From NCBI GenBank assembly GCA_964479435.1, contig CAYZME010000012.1, positions 1 to 32,338 on the forward strand: a DNA stretch of 32,338 bases. Reading direction: 5' to 3'. Every line of letters starts with the position of its first letter. Position 1 is the stretch's first letter. Below are positions 1 through 6,871 of the stretch, piece after piece. The notes under the pieces were generated by a model. The model ran no database searches. It had not been told where the DNA came from and was given only the letters and a program-made list of their open reading frames with translations. A program made the translations under genes and the position numbers. Origin of the DNA: JAAYKS01 sp964479435 (GTDB lineage Bacteria > Bacillota > Clostridia > Saccharofermentanales > UBA5734).

Positions 1-38
1 TCTATTGTAACACTCTTCTTATTATAAGCGGTGGATGA

Positions 39-206
39 TGTGGAAAAGTCTCTTTTATCTTAGGGCGGAGCGCCTTTGCCCCTGTGCACATTTTGTGGAA
101 AAAAAGGGTTTTTCTGGGGACAAATTGTGGATAAAAAAGAAGTCGTGCCTTATCCACAATTTGTCAACAAAAAGTTATCCACATATCCACAGATAGGTGT
201 GGATAA
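39..206. other. oriC: DnaA-box cluster, probable oriC segment between dnaA and dnaN
   Basis: Four perfect 9-mers matching TTATNCACA are visible: 126-134 (reverse), 150-158, 175-183 and 198-206 (reverse). One-mismatch copies lie at 39-47 (reverse), 94-102 (reverse) and 183-191. The stretch is AT-richer than its surroundings and lies directly 3' of dnaA, where dnaN and the unwinding element are expected in Bacillota (dnaN itself would be left of the window). The role as origin is inferred from box density and position. The unwinding element is not resolved and may continue beyond base 1. Confidence 0.85.
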
Positions 207-218
207 CTCTGCCGGGAG

Positions 219-1547
219 CTAAAGGGACAACCGTTTCTTAATGCCACTCAAATCCTGGATCAGGGCCGGGTTTTGCGCGGCGATTTCGCCGGTGATTTTG
301 TCGCAGGCGTGAATGACCGTGGAGTGATCCCGCCCGCCAAAAAAGCTGCCTATTTCAGGAAAAGACATGTTGAGCGCGGTGCGGCACAAATACATCGAGA
401 TCTGGCGCGGGTTGGACACATCCTTGCTGCGGCGGCTGGATTTGATGTCGTCGACGGTCACATTGTAATAGCGCGCCACCACGTCGGAGATGGCTTCCGG
501 CGACAATTTGACCCGCAACGAAGGCTGGATGAGATCTTTGAGCGCTTCCTGTGCCGTTTCGACCGAAAGCTCGCCGGCCAGCATGGAGTAATACATGACC
601 GTTTTGAGGGCGCCTTCCAGTTCACGGATATTGGTCGCGATGTTGGCGGCGATGTAATCAAAGACATCCTCCGGAACCAAGACGTTTTCATCCTGGGCGC
701 GGCGGCGCAAGATGGCCAGGCGCGTTTCATAGTCCGGGGGCTGGATGTCGACGATCAGGCCGCTGGAAAAGCGCGTCCGCAGACGCTCCTCCAGCGTTGA
801 CAGCGCGGTCGGCGGCTTGTCACAGGTCATGATGATGTTTTTACCGTTCTCATACAGGGTGTTGAAGGTATGGAAAAACTCCTCCTGCATCTGGAGTTTG
901 CCCTCGATAAATTGGATGTCGTCGATCAACAGCATGCCGGCGTTGCGATATTTGTTGCGGAAGCTGTCAAAACTCCCCTCGGAAATGGTGTTGATGAATT
1001 CGTTGACAAAGCGTTCGCTTTGGACATAGACCAGATTGCACGAAGGATGACGTTGCCGCACATGATTGCCGATGGCGTGCATCAGGTGGGTCTTTCCCAA
1101 CCCCGATCCGCCATAAATGAACAGCGGGTTAAAATTGTTGCCGGCGGTGTTTTCCGCGATCGAAACACACGCGGCGTGCGCGAAGCGATTTCCGGAGCCG
1201 ACGACAAAATTGGCAAAGCTATATGTGGGATTGAGACCAGCGCTGTCGGATGGCTCACTGGCCACCGAGCGCGCGTCGGGGATCGTGGCGGGCTCTTGCC
1301 CCGAGACAATGACTTGTACCTCACGCGCGCTCCCGGAGATCTGCTGGGCGGCATTGCGGATCAGCGGCACATACATCTCGACAAAACTGCGGTGAAAATC
1401 ATTGGGGGCCAGCAGCTTAAGCGCGCGATCGTCCGCCAAAACCGGTTCCAGGGGCTGGATCCAGGTTTTGAGACTGAGATCGGTCATCTCCTTTTCAAGC
1501 AAAGAAACGATGCGTTTCCAAAATAAAGCGGTTTGTTCGCTGTTCAT
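219..1547 (-). CDS. dnaA: Chromosomal replication initiator protein DnaA
   Basis: This is the AAA+ initiator that binds 9-bp DnaA boxes, melts the origin and loads the helicase. Domain I occupies roughly residues 1-80. A short linker follows, then the AAA+ core with Walker A GGSGLGKT near residue 146 and Walker B LLIDDIQF. The C-terminal helix-turn-helix carries the family signature around GGRDHSTVIHA. The length of 442 residues is normal for the family. ATG at 1547 is chosen over the upstream TTG at 1562 because a G-rich Shine-Dalgarno (GGGGGGA) sits 7 bases before it and the protein then begins MNSEQT, like other DnaA proteins. The gene reads leftward toward the DnaA-box cluster at 39-206. 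No perfect DnaA box was found in its own upstream region, so autoregulation by nearby boxes is not evident. Confidence 0.98.
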   Translation of the reverse strand: MNSEQTALFWKRIVSLLEKEMTDLSLKTWIQPLEPVLADDRALKLLAPNDFHRSFVEMYVPLIRNAAQQISGSAREVQVIVSGQEPATIPDARSVASEPSDSAGLNPTYSFANFVVGSGNRFAHAACVSIAENTAGNNFNPLFIYGGSGLGKTHLMHAIGNHVRQRHPSCNLVYVQSERFVNEFINTISEGSFDSFRNKYRNAGMLLIDDIQFIEGKLQMQEEFFHTFNTLYENGKNIIMTCDKPPTALSTLEERLRTRFSSGLIVDIQPPDYETRLAILRRRAQDENVLVPEDVFDYIAANIATNIRELEGALKTVMYYSMLAGELSVETAQEALKDLIQPSLRVKLSPEAISDVVARYYNVTVDDIKSSRRSKDVSNPRQISMYLCRTALNMSFPEIGSFFGGRDHSTVIHACDKITGEIAAQNPALIQDLSGIKKRLSL

Positions 1548-1653
1548 GTAAGATCCCCCCAAAAAAGCCGGACGTGCTTCTTATCCTATCAGATGAAAGC
1601 CGCGGCATAAAGACAGCATAGCGCAGGCAATCCGCGGGGCGCAAGGAGACAAG

Positions 1654-1675
1654 TTTGCCAAAAACAACTGGCAAA
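1654..1675. promoter_or_regulatory. Inverted repeat upstream of dnaA, possible operator
   Basis: TTTGCCA (1654-1660) and TGGCAAA (1669-1675) form a perfect 7-bp inverted repeat with 8 bases between the arms, about 110 bp upstream of the dnaA start. It lies just upstream of the best dnaA promoter candidate. A repressor site is inferred from symmetry and position only. Confidence 0.3.
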
Positions 1676-1730
1676 ATAGAGGTTGAGCGCCGCCCCGCAG
1701 CCCTTTTTACGTGTAAAATGAAACCGCGTA

Positions 1731-1766
1731 AAAAAAGTATGCCGACAGGGGGGACCATCGGCATAC
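1731..1766 (-). terminator. Intrinsic terminator-like hairpin on the minus strand upstream of dnaA
   Basis: GTATGCCGA (1737-1745) pairs with TCGGCATAC (1758-1766), giving a 9-bp stem with a 12-base loop. Read on the minus strand it is followed by seven T residues (1730s). It would stop leftward transcripts before they enter dnaA. No leftward gene lies upstream, so it may end an antisense or leader transcript. Confidence 0.6.
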
Positions 1767-1923
1767 AAGGAGGGGGGGTTATGAAGTAAGGGCGCCTTTC
1801 AAAAGGCACCTTAATCGTATCAAATCGCTTTGCGAACAAAAAGTGCATATTTGTCCGAAAATGTCTGTGGTTTTGCATGAGTTTCGGTTTATTTGCACAT
1901 ATTCTGGAAAGGATGAACCCGAA

Positions 1924-2184
1924 TTGAAACTGGAAGGCGCAATCTATCGCGAAAACCGGTTGATGGATCGGCGCGTGCGGGAAGTGCCGGACGGCGGCCA
2001 AACGTTTGTCGTAAATCTGGATCGCTGTTTATTGGCATTGTGCAAAGATCTGGGGATTCCCATCCCCATCTGGATGAATCGCAACACGCGTGAATTTGCC
2101 CATTGGCGCCAAACCGCGTTTACAAGCGAGCAATTTGACGAAAAGACCCACTTTGACCGCTTTCAGATTCGCTTGTCAGAATGA
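1924..2184 (+). CDS. Small hypothetical protein
   Basis: I do not recognise a named family. The predicted 86-residue soluble protein has no signal peptide, membrane segment or metal motif. It reads as a compact mixed alpha/beta protein ending in FDRFQIRLSE, with the stretch LDRCLLALCKDLGIPIPIW in the middle. The TTG start at 1924 is preferred because AAAGGA lies about 10 bases upstream. An in-frame ATG at 1843 would add 27 residues but has no Shine-Dalgarno. It lies just upstream of mazG, separated by the repeat at 2190-2244, and could be co-transcribed with it. The stop is solid; the start is uncertain. Confidence 0.65.
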   Translation: MKLEGAIYRENRLMDRRVREVPDGGQTFVVNLDRCLLALCKDLGIPIPIWMNRNTREFAHWRQTAFTSEQFDEKTHFDRFQIRLSE

Positions 2185-2189
2185 TGCAC

Positions 2190-2244
2190 CGCCAGAGGCG
2201 TACCGCCTTTGGCGTACGCCAGCGGCGCAACGCCAGCGGCGTAC
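2190..2244. repeat. Four tandem CGCC-NNN-GGCG mini-hairpin units
   Basis: Units of 14, 13, 14 and 14 bp begin at 2190, 2204, 2217 and 2231. Each starts with CGCC, has three spacer bases (AGA, TTT, AGC, AGC) and continues GGCG plus a short tail such as TAC. Each unit can fold on itself. The array fills the gap between the small unknown gene and the mazG ribosome binding site. A related array follows gyrA at 23067-23130. Confidence 0.75.
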
Positions 2245-2270
2245 CGGAGGAGAACTACAGGAGTATAAAA

Positions 2271-3176
2271 ATGGATCTACGCGAACAATACGCCCACCTG
2301 CGGGAGCACTATACCATCCATGATTTGCTGTCGTTGATGGCATTTTTGCGATCGCCGGCCGGCTGCGCCTGGGATCGCGCACAAACCCACGCTTCGCTGA
2401 TCCCCAGCATGCTCGAAGAAGCCTACGAGGTGGTCGACGCCATCGGTTCCGGGCGCCCGGAGCGCCTGTGCGACGAATTGGGGGATGTCCTGATGCAGGT
2501 CGTCTTTCACGCCGACCTGGCGAGTGAGGCCGGCCATTTTGATTTTGACGCGGTGGTCAGCGGAATTTGCCGCAAACTGATCGAGCGTCATACACACGTA
2601 TTCGGCACGGACCAGGCGCAGTCCCCCGAGGAAGTTCATGTGATGTGGGAGCGCAACAAACGCAAGGAGAAAGACCTGCGCTCAACCGCCGCCGCTTTGC
2701 GCGAGGTGACGCGTTCCCTGCCGGCGCTGACCCGCAGCGAGAAAGTCCAGAAAAAGGCGGCCATCGTCGGTTTTGACTGGGCGGACGCGGACGGCGCGGC
2801 CGACAAGATTACCGAAGAGCTGGCCGAAGTCCGGGAAGTTGCCGGTCCGCCTCGTGCCGGTGAAACCGCCGCGCAAGACGCGTCCGGCACACAAGGGTGC
2901 ACACGTGAGCAGCGGCTGGAAGAAGAAATCGGCGATCTGCTCTTTTCGGTGGTCAATTACGCGCGCAAGTTGGGCGTCCAGTCCGAGTTGGCACTGGACC
3001 GCGCGTGCGAAAAGTTTATCCATCGCTTTACGGTGATGGAAACCGCCGTTCGCGCCCAGGGGTTGGATTTGCAAGCGATGTCACTGGCGGAAATGGACCG
3101 ATGGTGGGACCGTGCCAAAGCGGCCGGGCGCGCCGACCCTCTGGAACCGCAGGAGAAAAAGAACCATGCGAATTGA
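2271..3176 (+). CDS. mazG: Nucleoside triphosphate pyrophosphohydrolase MazG
   Basis: MazG hydrolyses NTPs and dNTPs to monophosphate and pyrophosphate, cleaning the nucleotide pool. Two MazG-type helical modules are visible: the first around residues 15-120 with the acidic EExxE...DELGDVLMQVVFHA pattern (EEAYEV, DELGDVLMQ), the second around 170-260 with EELAEV and EEEIGDLLFSVVNYAR. WERNKRKEK follows the first module, as in the family. A short low-complexity insert (AGETAAQDASGT) interrupts the second module. ATG at 2271 gives 301 residues and has AGGAG 7 bases upstream; longer in-frame starts run into the repeat array. The stop overlaps rqcP by 11 bp. The SAM-methylase (YabN N-terminal) domain found in Bacillus is missing, so this is a stand-alone MazG. 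Confidence 0.95.
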   Translation: MDLREQYAHLREHYTIHDLLSLMAFLRSPAGCAWDRAQTHASLIPSMLEEAYEVVDAIGSGRPERLCDELGDVLMQVVFHADLASEAGHFDFDAVVSGICRKLIERHTHVFGTDQAQSPEEVHVMWERNKRKEKDLRSTAAALREVTRSLPALTRSEKVQKKAAIVGFDWADADGAADKITEELAEVREVAGPPRAGETAAQDASGTQGCTREQRLEEEIGDLLFSVVNYARKLGVQSELALDRACEKFIHRFTVMETAVRAQGLDLQAMSLAEMDRWWDRAKAAGRADPLEPQEKKNHAN

Positions 3177-3426
3177 CAAATTTCTGAAAATATCGCGCGT
3201 GATCAAGCGCCGCACCGTCGCCAACGAAGTATGCGCCGCCGGCCGGGTGACGATCAACGGCAAACAGGCAAAGGCCGGAACCGCGGTCAAAGAAGGGGAC
3301 ATCGTCGAAGTGCGGTTCGGCACCGGGACCGCCCGTTTCCGTATTTTGGCGATCCGCGAAACCGTCCGCAAACACGAGGCCGCCGAATTGTTCGAGATTC
3401 TCGACAACCCGCAATTGCTGGACTGA
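3166..3426 (+). CDS. rqcP: S4-domain RNA-binding protein RqcP (YabO / Hsp15-like)
   Basis: This 86-residue protein is a single S4 RNA-binding domain: MRIDKFLKISRVIKRR at the N-terminus, then AAGRVTINGKQAKAGTAVKEGD. In Bacillus RqcP works with RqcH in adding C-terminal alanine tails to nascent chains on stalled 50S subunits. The ATG at 3166 sits 10 bases after AGGAG and overlaps the end of mazG by 11 bp, suggesting translational coupling. The mazG-rqcP-divIC order matches Bacillus, except that yabP and yabQ are missing after this gene. Function is taken from the family. Confidence 0.93.
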   Translation: MRIDKFLKISRVIKRRTVANEVCAAGRVTINGKQAKAGTAVKEGDIVEVRFGTGTARFRILAIRETVRKHEAAELFEILDNPQLLD

Positions 3427-3539
3427 CCGGTCGGGCAGTGCCCGCCGGGTACCCGCCGGGCCTCCACCGGACAGCCATGTGCTCGGGCGCACACAAACTT
3501 ACAAAAGCATTACAAACGGCCTTTGTCCCGAACGCCTGA

Positions 3540-3568
3540 TTGCCGTCCCCCCGCGCCCGGCCTATAAT
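3540..3568 (+). promoter_or_regulatory. Sigma-A-type promoter for divIC
   Basis: TTGCCG (3540-3545) and a perfect TATAAT (3563-3568) are separated by 17 bp. Transcription would begin about 45 bases before the divIC start, so divIC may have its own promoter besides read-through from mazG-rqcP. Confidence 0.75.
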
Positions 3569-3586
3569 GAGGACAATCTATCTAAA

Positions 3587-3607
3587 AACCCCGAAGGATC
3601 CGGGGTT
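3587..3607 (+). promoter_or_regulatory. Leader hairpin abutting the divIC ribosome binding site
   Basis: AACCCCG (3587-3593) pairs perfectly with CGGGGTT (3601-3607) around a 7-base loop. The next base begins the Shine-Dalgarno GGAGG (3608-3612). In the short leader the hairpin could limit ribosome access or protect the 5' end. No ligand-binding fold was recognised. Confidence 0.5.
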
Positions 3608-3619
3608 GGAGGTTTTACG

Positions 3620-3931
3620 TTGTCTGTTCGCAAACGTCCACAGCAGTCGGTGCAGGTTCGGCGCAGCGGCGTCCTGACAATCGTCATCATCTGTTTGCTG
3701 GTTTTGTCGCTGGCCTATGTGGCGGCGTCTGTGCTGATGCACCAGGGCGAGCAAATGGACCGTGTATTGTCACGCCAGGCGGAAATCAGCAAGGAACTCG
3801 CCAAAGCCGAAGCGGCCTATCAGGAAACCCTGGCGCTGTATGAATCGATGGGATCGGACGCTTTCATCGAACAGATGGCGCGCGAAAAACTCAACATGCT
3901 GCGCCCCGGCGAAATCCTGTTTGTCGATTAG
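3620..3931 (+). CDS. divIC: Septum formation initiator protein, DivIC/FtsB family
   Basis: This 103-residue bitopic protein has a basic cytoplasmic tail (SVRKRPQQ...RR), one membrane segment around residues 20-40 (GVLTIVIICLLVLSLAYVAA), an extracytoplasmic coiled coil (residues about 47-75) and a C-terminal module ending MAREKLNMLRPGEILF, the usual DivIC/FtsB ending. The family joins FtsL and DivIB/FtsQ in the divisome. The TTG start at 3620 is chosen because GGAGG lies 7 bases upstream and it follows the promoter at 3540-3568. A longer in-frame start at 3479 would span the promoter and leader hairpin, so it is rejected. DivIC and FtsB cannot be separated by sequence alone; context favours DivIC. 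Confidence 0.88.
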   Translation: MSVRKRPQQSVQVRRSGVLTIVIICLLVLSLAYVAASVLMHQGEQMDRVLSRQAEISKELAKAEAAYQETLALYESMGSDAFIEQMAREKLNMLRPGEILFVD

Positions 3932-3976
3932 GGCGCCCGCCGCAGGAAGCGGCCAGCAGAAAATATAAAGACAAAG

Positions 3977-4005
3977 AGATACGCGGCCCAGTAGGCCGCG
4001 TATCT
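3977..4005. terminator. Bidirectional hairpin between divIC and recR
   Basis: AGATACGCGGCC (3977-3988) pairs perfectly with GGCCGCGTATCT (3994-4005) around a 5-base loop. It lies between two convergent genes, as a shared terminator would. There is no strong T-run on either side, so efficiency is uncertain. Confidence 0.6.
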
Positions 4006-4029
4006 TATCATTCGGCAAAGGGGTGCGGA

Positions 4030-4632
4030 TCAGATTTCGCGCCGGCCCTCAAGCGCCATCGACAAGGTCGCTTCGTCCGCGTATTCCAGATCGCCTCCCA
4101 TCGGCAGGCCGTGGGCGATGCGCGTCGTGCGGATGCCTGCCGGTTTGAGCAAGCGGGCGATGTACATGGCTGTGGCTTCGCCTTCGACGGTCGGGTTGGT
4201 CGCGAGAATGACCTCTTCGACGTCGGTCTGCTCGCGCAGCCGCGCGAGCAGCTCCTTGAGGCGGATCTGCTCGGGCCCGATGCCTTTCATCGGCGAGATG
4301 GTCCCGTGCAGGACATGGTACAAGCCCTTGTACTCATGGACTCGTTCGATGGAAGCGACGTCCCGCGGGTTTTCGAGTACGCAGATGACATGGCGGTCGC
4401 GCGCGGGCGACGAGCAGATATCGCACGGGTCGCGGTCGGTGAGATTACAGCAAATGGAGCACAACCGTGTGTCACGCGCGGCGTCACGGATGGCATCGGC
4501 CAAAGCCGTCGATTTTTCCGCCGGCAGGCCGAGAATATGGAAAGCCAAACGTTGGGCACTTTTGGTGCCGATGCCCGGCAACTTGCCTAGTTCGGCGACC
4601 AGGCGGGCGATGGTCGGGGCATAACGGGCCAT
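4030..4632 (-). CDS. recR: Recombination protein RecR
   Basis: RecR works with RecO (and RecF) to load RecA on gapped DNA. The 200-residue length is standard. An N-terminal helix-hairpin-helix (LGKLPGIGTKSAQRLAFHIL) is followed by a four-cysteine zinc motif (CSICCNLTDRDPCDIC, residues about 58-73). The Toprim domain comes next (HVICVLENPRDVASIE, later ILATNPTVEGEATA). The ATG at 4632 is preceded by AAGAAGG. It is the last gene of the leftward ffs-dnaX-ybaB-recR cluster, 55 bp after ybaB, an order conserved in Bacillus. Confidence 0.97.
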   Translation of the reverse strand: MARYAPTIARLVAELGKLPGIGTKSAQRLAFHILGLPAEKSTALADAIRDAARDTRLCSICCNLTDRDPCDICSSPARDRHVICVLENPRDVASIERVHEYKGLYHVLHGTISPMKGIGPEQIRLKELLARLREQTDVEEVILATNPTVEGEATAMYIARLLKPAGIRTTRIAHGLPMGGDLEYADEATLSMALEGRREI

Positions 4633-4687
4633 ATGGACCTTCTTTCCGCGGCAGAAACCGCCAGGCTGCGAGAGCCGCCAGGCGCGA

Positions 4688-5041
4688 CTAGAAGCGCGGC
4701 ATCCCCGCGCCGCCGGTCACGCGCGCCATGCGCTCGGCCGACAGCTCTTCGATTTTGCGCGCCGCTTCGTTCACGGCCGCCATCACCAGATCCTGCAACA
4801 TCTCGACGTCGTCGCTGTCGACGACGCCGGGATCGATTTCAAGCGACACCAGTTCGTGGGAACCGTTGACCACCGCTTTGACGGCGCCGCCGCCGGCGGA
4901 GGCTTCCGCGGTCATCGCCGCGACTTCCTCCTGGGCCTTTTCCATGTCTTTTTGCATTTTTTGCGCCTGGGCCAGCAGCTGGTTCATATTGCCGCCGCCA
5001 CCCATCCCGGGAAACCCGCCGAATCCTCTACCCTTGGCCAT
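4688..5041 (-). CDS. ybaB: Nucleoid-associated protein, YbaB/EbfC family
   Basis: This 117-residue DNA-binding protein belongs to the YbaB/EbfC family, which forms tweezer-like dimers. It shows the typical helix (LLAQAQKMQKDMEKAQEEVA), then strands carrying VKAVVNGSHELVSLEIDP and the helix LQDLVMAAVNEAARKIEEL. A Gly/Met-rich N-terminal segment (GRGFGGFPGMGGGGNMN) precedes the core, as in many Gram-positive versions. The ATG has GGAGG 6 bases upstream. The gene sits between dnaX and recR, its near-universal position. Its exact role beside these repair and replication genes is not settled in the family. Confidence 0.95.
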   Translation of the reverse strand: MAKGRGFGGFPGMGGGGNMNQLLAQAQKMQKDMEKAQEEVAAMTAEASAGGGAVKAVVNGSHELVSLEIDPGVVDSDDVEMLQDLVMAAVNEAARKIEELSAERMARVTGGAGMPRF

Positions 5042-5063
5042 GTGTTACCTCCATTTGGGTTCG

Positions 5064-5083
5064 CGGTACCGGAGCCGGTACCG
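5064..5083 (-). other. Intercistronic hairpin between dnaX and ybaB
   Basis: CGGTACCG (5064-5071) and CGGTACCG (5076-5083) are each palindromic and form a perfect 8-bp stem with a GAGC loop, in the 49-bp gap between the dnaX stop and the ybaB start. There is no T-run, so RNA processing or partial attenuation is more likely than termination. Confidence 0.4.
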
Positions 5084-5090
5084 GTTGTCG

Positions 5091-6833
5091 TTATTCATTG
5101 TATGTGAGGGGAATGTCAAAATCATCCGCCGATTGGCGTACTTTGTGGACCCAGTCCGCGTCGCGCCAGCTGGATTGGGCGTTCGCGGGGATTTCGGCGG
5201 CTTCGGTCTGTACGGACCAGTGGACCGATGCCCCAGCCGCGGCCGCCAAGGCTTCTCGGATGATCGCGTCGTTGTCTTTGCTTGTCACTTCGGCGCGGTT
5301 GGCGCTTTCGTCAGCGGTGAAAAAGAGGGTGACGCGCCCATCGGTGAAGGTGACGCGGGCCGGGCGCAGGTATAGATACAGAATCATCTGCCCGGAGTTG
5401 CATAGCCCGGTGAGCATCTCTTCCCACGCCTGCTTTAGCGCGGCGGGAGAATGCGCGTCAACCGTGGAAGCCGGTTCGGCCGCCGGTGCCGGCTCAACCA
5501 CGCGAGCCGGTTCGGCCGCCGGTGCCAGCTCAACCACGGGGGCCGGTTCGGCCGCCGGAGCCGGCGCGGCCACTGGAGCCGGTTCATCCACGGAAGCCGG
5601 TTCGGTCGCGGGAGCCAGCTCAACCACCGGGGCCGGTTCGACCACCGGGGCCGGCGTAGCCACAGGCTCAGCGTCCGGTCGGGCGGCCCGTGTACGGGCC
5701 ACTCGTTCAGGCCCTTGTGCCGTATTTGTTGCGTCTTGCTCTGCGGGGGCGGTCTGCATGACGCGGATCAACGTGATTTCAAACAGCGTGCGCGGGTCAG
5801 GCGCCCACCGCAGATTGGTCAGCAGTTCCGCCAGATCGCGGATGATCGCCAACAGCGTGTCCAGGTCATATCGCGCGGCCAGCGTCCGCATCTGGTCGAT
5901 GGTATCCGTGGACGCGCGCACCAGCGTTTCCGGCCGCGAAGACACCCGTGACATCATCACATCGCGGTAATAGGCGGCCAGGTCCGAGGTGAAACGGACC
6001 ACATCGCGCCCGTCCAGGATCATCGCGTCAGTCAGCTCCATCGCCCGCGCGGCATCGCGGTCGGCAATGGCGCCTGCCATCTCGAACATAAACGCGTCGT
6101 CAACCACGCCGGTCAGCGACAGGACGTCGTCGCGTGTGATGGCGGAGGGGAACGTCGCGCGGCTTTGATCCAACAGGCTGATGGCGTCGCGCAAAGCGCC
6201 GTCGGCCAGAGAGGCGATGGTCGCGAGGGCTTCGTCCGTGGCCTCGATCCCGCCCGCGACGGCGATTTCGCGCAGGCGGCTGACGATACCGTCCAGGGGG
6301 ATCCGGTGAAAATCGTAACGCTGGCAGCGGGAGATAATGGTCGGAGGGATGCGGTGCGGATCGGTGGTCGCGAGGATGAAAACCGCGTGCGCCGGCGGCT
6401 CCTCCAATGTCTTGAGCAGGGCGTTGAACGCGCCGGCCGAAAGCATATGCACTTCGTCGATGATGTAGACCTTGTATCTGGCAAGGGTGGGCAAAAACAA
6501 AACTTCGTCACAGATGCGGCGGATGTTATCGACGCTGTTGTTGGAAGCGGCGTCGACTTCGACCACGTCCAGCAGAGAGCCGCTCAGGATCCCCCGGCAA
6601 ATTTCACATTCGTTGCAAGGATTGCCGTTGTCCGGCGCCAAACAGTTGATGGCGCGGGAAAAGATCTGCGCCAGTGTCGTTTTGCCGGTGCCGCGCGTAC
6701 CGGCGAACAGGTACGCGTGGGAAATGTGACCGGACACCACCGATTGGCGCAAAGCGGCGACGGTGTGGCGCTGCTCGACCACCTGGTCAAATGTGCGTGG
6801 CCTCCATTCGCGATACAGGGCGATTCGGGTCAT
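5091..6833 (-). CDS. dnaX: DNA polymerase III clamp-loader subunit gamma/tau (DnaX)
   Basis: This is the ATPase of the clamp loader that places the sliding clamp on DNA. The AAA+ module contains Walker A (GTRGTGKTT, near residue 44), a four-cysteine zinc site (CLAPDNGNPCNECEIC), Walker B (VYIIDEVHML), sensor 1 (ATTDP) and the SRC motif (SRCQRYDF). Domains II-III follow to about residue 370. Residues about 385-460 are a Pro/Ala/Glu/Val-rich repeat linker leading to the C-terminal tau-type domain. Total length is 580 residues. ATG at 6833 has GGAGG 7 bases upstream and gives MTRIALYREWRPRTF, the usual N-terminus; the longer frame start at 6869 runs into ffs. I saw no A-rich slippage site of the E. 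coli type. The gene directly follows ffs. Confidence 0.97.
   Translation of the reverse strand: MTRIALYREWRPRTFDQVVEQRHTVAALRQSVVSGHISHAYLFAGTRGTGKTTLAQIFSRAINCLAPDNGNPCNECEICRGILSGSLLDVVEVDAASNNSVDNIRRICDEVLFLPTLARYKVYIIDEVHMLSAGAFNALLKTLEEPPAHAVFILATTDPHRIPPTIISRCQRYDFHRIPLDGIVSRLREIAVAGGIEATDEALATIASLADGALRDAISLLDQSRATFPSAITRDDVLSLTGVVDDAFMFEMAGAIADRDAARAMELTDAMILDGRDVVRFTSDLAAYYRDVMMSRVSSRPETLVRASTDTIDQMRTLAARYDLDTLLAIIRDLAELLTNLRWAPDPRTLFEITLIRVMQTAPAEQDATNTAQGPERVARTRAARPDAEPVATPAPVVEPAPVVELAPATEPASVDEPAPVAAPAPAAEPAPVVELAPAAEPARVVEPAPAAEPASTVDAHSPAALKQAWEEMLTGLCNSGQMILYLYLRPARVTFTDGRVTLFFTADESANRAEVTSKDNDAIIREALAAAAGASVHWSVQTEAAEIPANAQSSWRDADWVHKVRQSADDFDIPLTYNE
5455..5680 (-). repeat. 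In-frame Pro-Ala-Glu-Val repeat region of dnaX
   Basis: The DNA repeats in steps of about 18 and 36 bp, giving hexapeptide-like units such as APVVEP and APAAEP. Copies are imperfect but several 36-bp stretches are nearly identical. The repeat stays in frame and forms the flexible linker between the clamp-loader body and the tau-type C-terminus. Length variation between strains would be expected. Confidence 0.8.
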
Positions 6834-6871
6834 GGGGTTACCTCCACTTACAAGTCGGAAGATAAACAAAA

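Larger units (their letters stand above)
1548..1923. other. Non-coding region between dnaA and the small rightward gene
   Basis: No convincing gene is seen in these 376 bases. The region holds an inverted repeat (1654-1675), a hairpin with a T-run on the minus strand (1731-1766), a strong Shine-Dalgarno followed by a two-codon ORF ATG AAG TAA (1767-1789), and a small hairpin GCCTTT/AAAGGC near 1796-1809. The dnaA promoter must lie here on the minus strand. The best candidate is TTGCGC, 18 bases, then TATGCT (about 1612-1641), but the match is only moderate. Confidence 0.6.

Noticed and set aside
5091..6833. Programmed frameshift making a gamma subunit in dnaX
   Set aside because: No A-rich slippery heptamer with a downstream stem was seen in the linker region.
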